Assembly (NCBI GenBank): GCA_003511845.1
Contig: DOIV01000317.1
Coordinates: 1 to 11,567 of the forward strand
Origin: Flavobacteriaceae bacterium
Lineage (GTDB): Bacteria > Bacteroidota > Bacteroidia > Flavobacteriales > Flavobacteriaceae
Direction of reading: 5' to 3'
Length of the DNA: 11,567 bases
Of this stretch, positions 7,078-11,567 are shown one piece after another (the stretch's first letter is position 1; every line of letters begins with the position of its first letter). A program made the translations under genes and the position numbers. Below the pieces are notes generated by a model. That model worked only from the letters and a program-made list of their open reading frames with translations. It did no database searches and was not told the DNA's origin.

Positions 7078-8157
7078 CTACATAAAAATTAAATCCAATG
7101 TTTTTTGACGTTGGATTTTTTTTGTCTCAGATTCTACAAAAGCTTTAACTGCATAGATTTCTTTCGGAATTTCAAACTGATCTAATGAAGTTAAGTTTTT
7201 TAACTCTAATTTTAAAGCTTCTGTTTTCAAACTTAAAGCTTCAACAACCAATACTAACTTCTCTCCTAGCCTTTCATCAGAAATTCCAGTAACAAAAAAA
7301 CGGTGATCAATTACTGAAGCTAATTTTTTTTCAATTTGTTCTGGTATAAGTTTGATTCCTCCAGAGTTTATGACATTATCATAACGTCCCAGCCATTTAA
7401 ATTCAGTTTTAGAAATAATTTCAACGATATCATTAGTATTTATTACTGTGTCAGATATTTTGGGAGCTTTGATGATTAAACAATTTCTAGTGTCTATTGA
7501 GATATTGACATTTGGTAGCGTTTTATAATTTTGAGATTGCCATGTCATACCTCCTCGCAATGACATTGCATCTTTATTTAGTAGTTTAACTGCTATGTGA
7601 GTACTAGTTTCTGTCATACCATAAGTTGCAAAAACTGCCGTAGATAGATTTTGTATTCTTTTTAGTAATGTATTTGAAACTGGTGCTCCGCCAACAATCA
7701 GTGTTTTGATTCTGTACAGTTCAGACAAGGAATTCTCTAACTGCAAAGGTACCATAGCAGAAAAGTCATAATTCTTTTTTATACTTAATAACGGATTTGA
7801 ACTAGGCTCAACAATATCTATAGACCAGCCTAACACTAAAGCACGGACTAACATCATTTTACCAGCAATATAATCAGCAGACAGGCATAACAAAGCAGTA
7901 GTTTTTTCTTGTAAATCAAAAAAAGCACCTGTAGCTAAAGCACTATTAACCATGTGCTTTTTCTGCAATTCAATAGTTTTGGGTTTTCCGGTAGAACCTG
8001 ATGTTTTAACTTTTACGATAGAGGTTTCATCAAACCAATCTTTAAGAAAAGTATATAAGTCAGGAAGTTTATGCTTTGAAAAAACTAAGACATCTTCTTC
8101 ATTGGTAAAAGACTTACCGTTGAGTTTAAAATTTTTATGAAGTTTAATACAATTCAT
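7078..8157 (-). CDS. menE: o-Succinylbenzoate--CoA ligase (AMP-binding enzyme)
   Basis: MenE belongs to the ANL adenylating superfamily and makes o-succinylbenzoyl-CoA from o-succinylbenzoate, ATP and CoA in menaquinone synthesis. Motifs from the start at 8157: phosphate loop TSGSTGKPK (52-60), A5 ATYGMTETSTH (177-187), hinge/A8 WLGRYDNVINSGGIKLIPEQ (255-274), and a C-terminal KKIQRQKTL (346-354) carrying the A10 lysine. The 359-aa length is short for the superfamily but usual for Bacteroidota MenE. The frame is open to an ATG at 8187, but those ten codons (MSFLSKQESI) are read from a palindromic repeat, so MNCIKLHKNF at 8157 is chosen. The genomic link with menC and menA supports MenE over another acyl-CoA ligase. 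It is the last gene of the minus-strand cluster, and the secA terminator overlaps its final codons. Confidence 0.9.
   Translation of the reverse strand: MNCIKLHKNFKLNGKSFTNEEDVLVFSKHKLPDLYTFLKDWFDETSIVKVKTSGSTGKPKTIELQKKHMVNSALATGAFFDLQEKTTALLCLSADYIAGKMMLVRALVLGWSIDIVEPSSNPLLSIKKNYDFSAMVPLQLENSLSELYRIKTLIVGGAPVSNTLLKRIQNLSTAVFATYGMTETSTHIAVKLLNKDAMSLRGGMTWQSQNYKTLPNVNISIDTRNCLIIKAPKISDTVINTNDIVEIISKTEFKWLGRYDNVINSGGIKLIPEQIEKKLASVIDHRFFVTGISDERLGEKLVLVVEALSLKTEALKLELKNLTSLDQFEIPKEIYAVKAFVESETKKIQRQKTLDLIFM
7091..7123 (+). terminator. secA terminator inside the 3' end of menE
   Basis: A 10-bp stem (AAATCCAATG at 7091-7100 with CGTTGGATTT at 7109-7118, one G-U pair), an 8-nt loop, and a T8 run (7116-7123) form a strong plus-strand terminator 26 bases after secA. 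It lies wholly within codons 345-356 of menE. On the minus strand the stem is followed by a shorter T tract (AATTTTT), so it may work in both directions and also end the menE transcript. Confidence 0.82.
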
Positions 8158-8162
8158 AATGG

Positions 8163-8182
8163 ATTCCTGTTTAGACAGGAAT
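8163..8182. repeat. Short palindromic (REP-like) repeat upstream of menE
   Basis: ATTCCTGT (8163-8170) and ACAGGAAT (8175-8182) are perfect 8-bp inverted arms around a TTAG loop, within GGATTCCTGT...ACAGGAATGAC. It fills most of the 34-bp gap between the CPBP gene and menE. The form is like interspersed palindromic elements I associate with Bacteroidota intergenic DNA; only one copy is visible here, so its dispersed nature is inferred. Confidence 0.6.
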
Positions 8183-8191
8183 GACAACTAT

Positions 8192-9121
8192 TTAAATTAA
8201 ATTTCCTTCTTCAATAATAGTCTCTGGTTTCTCTATTTTACCAGTCAGCTTTTCTGTCCAGTTTTTCCAACCATATTTTTTTGAAAAAATAAAGAGTATT
8301 ATTGGAAATACTACCAATACAGGAATTAAAATATCAACTCCCGCAGAAGGTTCTGAAACATCTCTTAATATAGAATCTGTTTGAAATGCTGTCCAATCAG
8401 CAGTTACCAAAAGTGCCGTAATCAAATTATTTGCAGCATGAAAACCTAAGGCTAATTCTAAGCCTTCATCCATTAAGGTTATAATTCCTAAAAACAAACC
8501 AGTACCAATATAATAGACCATAATTATTGGCCCTAACTTATCTACTTCTGGATTTGCCATATGCATCAAACCAAAAATTACAGATGTCAGAATTAATGGA
8601 AACCATCTGTTTTTTACTAGTACACCCAATCCTTGCATCATATATCCTCTAAAAAAATATTCTTCAAAACTTGTCTGCATAGGCAATAACAGCACTGAAA
8701 TTAAAGCAAGAATAATAAATTTATCAAAATTAAAATTCCAAACAAAATCTTCAGGAACAGCATAATAAGCATATAATGTCATTGCTATAGTGACAAAACC
8801 CCATAATGTAAAAGCGAAAAATACTCGCTTCCAATCAATTTTATTTCTTGAAGTAGTTAATGAAGTAATGGTTTGTTTATGTACAAATTTCACCCAAACA
8901 AACAAACCTGCTAAAAAAAATGCAAATACAATTAAGCTTTCAAAAAAAAATCTATTCGCACCTTTTCTAGCAATTTTTTTCCGCATCATTTCTTCAATAT
9001 CTATATCTAAAATTGATACAGCTATTGTATTTAATAAAACAAAACCGAAAAAACAAATAATTGGCAATAGATATTTCCAAGCACTAATTTCACTTTTATA
9101 AGCTTGTTGTATATAATTCAT
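8192..9121 (-). CDS. CPBP family intramembrane glutamic protease (CAAX/Abi type)
   Basis: A 309-aa membrane protein with about eight hydrophobic segments (near 17-37, 60-79, 100-121, 135-149, 173-188, 198-215, 224-240 and 262-280). It has the three signature motifs of the CPBP (CAAX protease and bacteriocin-processing) family: EEYFFR at 153-158 (EExxxR), FGLMH at 183-187 (FxxxH), and HAANN at 228-232 (HxxxN/B). All predicted catalytic residues, E153, E154, R158, H187 and H228, are present, so it should be active. Family members cleave within or near the membrane, in roles from CAAX-type processing to bacteriocin immunity; the substrate here is unknown. It sits between menC (143 bp upstream, with inverted repeats) and menE (34 bp downstream) on the same strand. 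The start MNYIQQAYKSE at 9121 is the first ATG in frame, and the 143-bp gap may carry its own promoter, although I found no good consensus. Confidence 0.92.
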   Translation of the reverse strand: MNYIQQAYKSEISAWKYLLPIICFFGFVLLNTIAVSILDIDIEEMMRKKIARKGANRFFFESLIVFAFFLAGLFVWVKFVHKQTITSLTTSRNKIDWKRVFFAFTLWGFVTIAMTLYAYYAVPEDFVWNFNFDKFIILALISVLLLPMQTSFEEYFFRGYMMQGLGVLVKNRWFPLILTSVIFGLMHMANPEVDKLGPIIMVYYIGTGLFLGIITLMDEGLELALGFHAANNLITALLVTADWTAFQTDSILRDVSEPSAGVDILIPVLVVFPIILFIFSKKYGWKNWTEKLTGKIEKPETIIEEGNLI

Positions 9122-9164
9122 GTTTTTATTAAAGTTATGTGGCTTTTAAGAAAAGCTTTAGATT

Positions 9165-9248
9165 TAGTGTAAAATTCGTCAATCCAAATGAGTTATACGA
9201 ATTATAATACTTAAAATTAAAAGAGTATTTACACTATTTTAATGTAAA
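9165..9248. repeat. Nested inverted repeats between menC and the CPBP gene
   Basis: TAGTGTAAA (9165-9173) is inverted at 9228-9236 (TTTACACTA), and AATTCGT (9173-9179) is inverted at 9197-9203 (ACGAATT); the left arms are contiguous. TGTAAA recurs at 9243-9248, and 9228-9248 forms a hairpin of up to nine pairs with a three-base loop in the minus-strand RNA (one G-U pair), soon after the menC stop. It may be a weak terminator, attenuator or operator. Confidence 0.5.
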
Positions 9249-9258
9249 CACCCCTAAA

Positions 9259-9274
9259 GTCCCCTCAAGGAGAC
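9259..9274. repeat. GC-rich palindrome containing the menC stop codon
   Basis: GTCCCC (9259-9264) and GGAGAC (9269-9274) pair over a TCAA loop, with one G-U pair in the minus-strand RNA. The neighbouring cccctaaagtcccctcaagg pattern resembles C/G-tract repeats seen between flavobacterial genes. The menC stop (9265-9267) falls in its loop. Confidence 0.5.
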
Positions 9275-10305
9275 AATTTAAATGACCATTGCAAATCAGG
9301 ATTATAATGTAATGCACCGTTACTCACTTCAAGAGGAGATTGAATATTATTGGTAAATAAGCCTCCCGTACCTAAACCTTGAGGCATACTTACATTTAAA
9401 CTATAGGTAAATTGTGCAATTGCATTCAAACCAATATTACTTTCCAAGGCAGAAGTGATCCACCAACCAACATTGTGGGCTTTTGCAATGTTAATCCAAT
9501 CATTACTTCCTGCTAAACCTCCTATCAAACTTGGTTTTAAAATAGTATATTGAGGTTTTATAGTTTGGATTAACTGCTCTTTTTCTTCTATTGAAAATAC
9601 ACCTATCAGCTCTTCGTCTAAAGCGATTGGCAAAGGTGTTTTATCACACAAATCAGCCATATCTGACCATTGCTTTGCTTTGATGGGCTGTTCTATAGAG
9701 TGTAAGTCAAAATCTGACAAACGTTTTAGTTTTTCTAAAGCATCATTAGGTGAAAACGCACCATTGGCATCTACTCTTAATTCAATTTCATTAGATGAAA
9801 ATTCTTTACGGATAGATTTTAACAACTCAATTTCTGCATCAAAATCAATAGCTCCGATTTTTAATTTGATTACTGTAAATCCTAATTTTAATTTTTCTTT
9901 AATCTGTTGCTTCATAAAATCGAAAGTACCCATCCACACCAAACCATTAATAGATATTGAATTTTTTCCTTCAGTAAATTTTGAAGGAAACAATTCAAAA
10001 GGATGATTACTTTCTAATGATAAAAATACTTGTTCTAATCCGAATTGAATTGATGGGAAGTCAAATACCTGTTTTAACAATTCTTCTTTGCCTAAATTGA
10101 TATTGTCACAAACCCATTGCAATTTCTCTTCATAACCAGGTCGGTCATCAGCACTCAAACCTCTAAAAAGTCCGCACTCACCTACTCCTTTTCTATCATT
10201 GTGTTCTACAATTAAAAAATAGGTTTCTTTAGTTCGTAAAACCCCTCTTGAGGTTCCGCTAGGTTGTTTGAAGTTTAGAATGTATTTTTTGCAAGTAGCT
10301 TTCAT
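9265..10305 (-). CDS. menC: o-Succinylbenzoate synthase (enolase superfamily)
   Basis: MenC dehydrates SHCHC to o-succinylbenzoate, the substrate of MenE, using Mg2+ in an enolase-superfamily barrel. From the start at 10305 the protein is 346 aa, with the capping domain at about 1-110 and all catalytic positions visible: IKLKIG with the KxK pair K147/K149, metal ligands D179 (LRVDANGAF), E205 (IEQPIK) and D230 (IALDEE), and K257 (TILKPSLIGG). The set of KxK, D, E, D and K, plus the men neighbours, supports MenC over a dipeptide epimerase or muconate enzyme. The frame extends upstream to 10347, but that start would overlap menA by 35 bases; the ATG at 10305 (MKATCKKYIL) lies 7 bases after the menA stop and gives a normal N-terminal strand. 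It is therefore co-transcribed with menA. The last codons and stop fall in a palindromic repeat. Confidence 0.93.
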   Translation of the reverse strand: MKATCKKYILNFKQPSGTSRGVLRTKETYFLIVEHNDRKGVGECGLFRGLSADDRPGYEEKLQWVCDNINLGKEELLKQVFDFPSIQFGLEQVFLSLESNHPFELFPSKFTEGKNSISINGLVWMGTFDFMKQQIKEKLKLGFTVIKLKIGAIDFDAEIELLKSIRKEFSSNEIELRVDANGAFSPNDALEKLKRLSDFDLHSIEQPIKAKQWSDMADLCDKTPLPIALDEELIGVFSIEEKEQLIQTIKPQYTILKPSLIGGLAGSNDWINIAKAHNVGWWITSALESNIGLNAIAQFTYSLNVSMPQGLGTGGLFTNNIQSPLEVSNGALHYNPDLQWSFKLSP

Positions 10306-10312
10306 ATGTTTA

Positions 10313-11209
10313 TTATAACACTTGCCCCAATCCGAAAAGCATGGCAAATAAGAAAGTACTTAATGCTAATTTTTTCAATTCAGGATCTAGCTTTCTAGTA
10401 TCTGTACTTTTGTATACGGTATAAAGATTCATAAAAACAGGAATAAATGCTATTACAAATAAAAATTGTAATGGAGATTTATAATGCAAGGTTGTATATA
10501 AAAATGCAAATAAAAATGCAAAAATCAAAATATAGTAATGGTAATATTTAGCCAATTTTTCTCCTATTTTCACAACTAAAGTCATTTTATTAGCTTTTTC
10601 ATCAGAAATTCTATCTCGTAAATTATTCAAATTTAATACACCTACACTTAATAAACCAATTGAGGTAGCGGGAAGAAAAAATGTCCAGTCTAACTGTTTT
10701 GCGTATAAAAAATAACTTCCTAAAACACTTAACCATCCGAAAAATAAAAAAACAAATACATCACCATAACCACTATAACCATACGCCTTTTTACCCATAG
10801 TGTATTTTATAGCTGCTACGATACTAGCAATACCTAAACCTACAAATAGCAAAAAATAAGTGATATTATCTTTACCAAAAGACATATACAATAAGATTAA
10901 AGCTATTAAAAAAGTAATTAATCCTGTAGTTTTTATAGCATTTAACATTTGCTTTGGTGAAATCGCTCCGCTTTGTAGAGCTCTTTGAGGACCAACCCTA
11001 TCTTTATTATCAGTACCTTTCACTCCATCACCATAATCATTGGCAAAATTAGAAAGTATTTGAAATCCAGTTGTGGTCAATAAAGCTAATACACAAATCA
11101 TCCAATTAAAATAGCCATCAGCATAAGCCAAAAAACTACCAACAATAATTCCTGAAAGTGATAAGGGTAAGGTCCGTAAACGTGCTGCTTCAATAAATGC
11201 CTTTAGCAT
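10313..11209 (-). CDS. menA: 1,4-Dihydroxy-2-naphthoate polyprenyltransferase
   Basis: MenA is a UbiA-superfamily membrane enzyme that attaches the polyprenyl tail to 1,4-dihydroxy-2-naphthoate, giving demethylmenaquinone. The 298-aa length is normal. The first Asp-rich motif is NDYGDGVKGTD at 57-67 (D58, D61, D67), followed by RVGPQRALQSG typical of MenA. The second motif is NLRDRISDEKANK at 196-208 (D199, D203), followed by KMTLVVKIG. About eight to nine hydrophobic segments span the rest (for example near 15-35, 36-55, 95-112, 115-135, 148-170, 175-193, 223-242, 246-263 and 280-298). In Bacteroidota, menaquinone is the main respiratory quinone, so the gene is expected to be essential or nearly so. 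It is followed by menC after 7 bases. Its start (MLKAFIEAARLRTLPLS) is the usual MenA N-terminus. The 53-bp gap upstream contains a possible promoter. Confidence 0.96.
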   Translation of the reverse strand: MLKAFIEAARLRTLPLSLSGIIVGSFLAYADGYFNWMICVLALLTTTGFQILSNFANDYGDGVKGTDNKDRVGPQRALQSGAISPKQMLNAIKTTGLITFLIALILLYMSFGKDNITYFLLFVGLGIASIVAAIKYTMGKKAYGYSGYGDVFVFLFFGWLSVLGSYFLYAKQLDWTFFLPATSIGLLSVGVLNLNNLRDRISDEKANKMTLVVKIGEKLAKYYHYYILIFAFLFAFLYTTLHYKSPLQFLFVIAFIPVFMNLYTVYKSTDTRKLDPELKKLALSTFLFAMLFGLGQVL

Positions 11210-11223
11210 ATTTTATTAAAATT

Positions 11224-11255
11224 AAAAAGTATTGTAGTTAACTATATTATGCCAA
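11224..11255 (-). promoter_or_regulatory. Possible menA promoter
   Basis: On the minus strand TTG (11253-11255), a 21-nt spacer and TACTTTTT (11224-11231) resemble the Bacteroidota consensus, with one mismatch in the -7 box (last G is T) and a three-base -33 element. The start would fall close to 11217, only about eight bases before the menA ATG, which weakens the case; menA may instead be read from upstream. Confidence 0.3.
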
Positions 11256-11262
11256 TAGAATA

Positions 11263-11567
11263 CTAATTTAAATATTGAGTTTCTTCACTTAACTCTAAAG
11301 CTTCTCTAATATTAACAGGGTCTCCATAAGACTGAGCTACAATAAAACAATCTGTAAATCCTAATCGTTTCAAATCATTCTTTAAAATTAAAGCTTCTGT
11401 ATAAGTGACAAAATTACCAATTGCATATTTATTCAACCCACCTTCTTTAAACTCTTTCATATGAGCTAAATTATCAGAAAATAATTTAGCTTTAAAATTA
11501 GCATATGCACCAATCTGAATACTAAACACAATGGTTTCCCCTACCAAACCTTGTGCGTTTTCTTGAA
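11263..11567 (-). CDS. SPOR-like domain protein, C-terminal part (5' end beyond window)
   Basis: The frame is open to the right edge and has no convincing start: an internal TTG at 11547 interrupts nothing, and the codons before it (QENAQG) continue in frame. About 101 codons are therefore only the C-terminal part of a larger protein. The visible piece has the SPOR-like beta-alpha-beta pattern seen at the ends of many Bacteroidota proteins. FSIQIGAYANF is strand 1, YAIGNFVTYTEALILKNDLK is strand and helix, GFTDCFIVAQSYG is the last strand, and NIREALEL is the tail. SPOR domains bind denuded peptidoglycan in studied bacteria; whether this variant does is not known. The protein is probably exported (inference). 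Its stop lies 53 bases before menA on the same strand, so co-transcription is possible. The identity of the missing N-terminal part cannot be told. Confidence 0.72.
   Translation of the reverse strand, partial: QENAQGLVGETIVFSIQIGAYANFKAKLFSDNLAHMKEFKEGGLNKYAIGNFVTYTEALILKNDLKRLGFTDCFIVAQSYGDPVNIREALELSEETQYLN

Noticed and set aside
8790..9101. Open frame of 103 codons opposite the CPBP protease gene
   Set aside because: It is antisense to a well-supported membrane protein gene; its Lys/Asn/Thr-rich content mirrors the hydrophobic codons of the other strand and it shows no motif.
9680..10006. Open frame of 108 codons opposite menC
   Set aside because: It is wholly antisense to menC, which has all its catalytic residues; no motif or start signal supports it.
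10306..10347. Longer menC start giving MPCFSDWGKCYNKH before MKATCKK
   Set aside because: It would overlap the menA coding end by 35 bases and adds residues foreign to MenC; the ATG at 10305 lies 7 bases after the menA stop and fits the family N-terminus.

Overview
The window looks like chromosomal DNA from a marine- or soil-type member of the Flavobacteriia (phylum Bacteroidota). Four things point there. The sequence is strongly AT-rich. Several promoters match the Bacteroidota consensus (TTTG, about 19-21 nt, TAnnTTTG) and genes lack Shine-Dalgarno sites. There is a type IX secretion (T9SS) type B cargo gene beside a PorP/SprF-family gene. SecA is of the long (1113 aa) Bacteroidota form. 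Most of the window is core metabolism. I see no insertion sequence, prophage, CRISPR array, tRNA or rRNA.

Layout. Positions 1-1429 (minus strand) hold a two-gene T9SS unit: a very small type B cargo protein, whose signal peptide appears to be frameshifted in an 8-base homopolymer, followed one base later by a PorP/SprF-like outer-membrane protein cut by the window edge. Positions 1551-2513 (minus) encode AccA of acetyl-CoA carboxylase. Divergent from it, on the plus strand, are a PduO-type cobalamin adenosyltransferase (2671-3246), a 73-aa DUF2795 protein with a near-perfect promoter and its own terminator (3374-3627), and secA (3724-7065).

Positions 7078-11209 (minus) carry a menaquinone-biosynthesis run transcribed menA - menC - CPBP-family membrane protease - menE. 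MenC makes o-succinylbenzoate, MenE activates it to the CoA thioester, and MenA prenylates the later product dihydroxynaphthoate. menF, menD, menB and menH are not in the window. Upstream of menA is the C-terminal part of a protein with a SPOR-like domain, cut by the right edge. secA and menE converge, and the secA terminator hairpin lies inside the last codons of menE.

No stretch longer than 300 bases lacks a gene. The largest gaps (2514-2670, 9122-9264, 3596-3723, 3247-3373, 1430-1550) contain promoters, a terminator and short palindromic repeats. I found no clear sign of a wholly new system. The observations most worth a second look are the homopolymer frameshift in the mini T9SS cargo gene, the terminator embedded in the menE coding sequence, and the palindromic repeats that touch the menE start and the menC stop.
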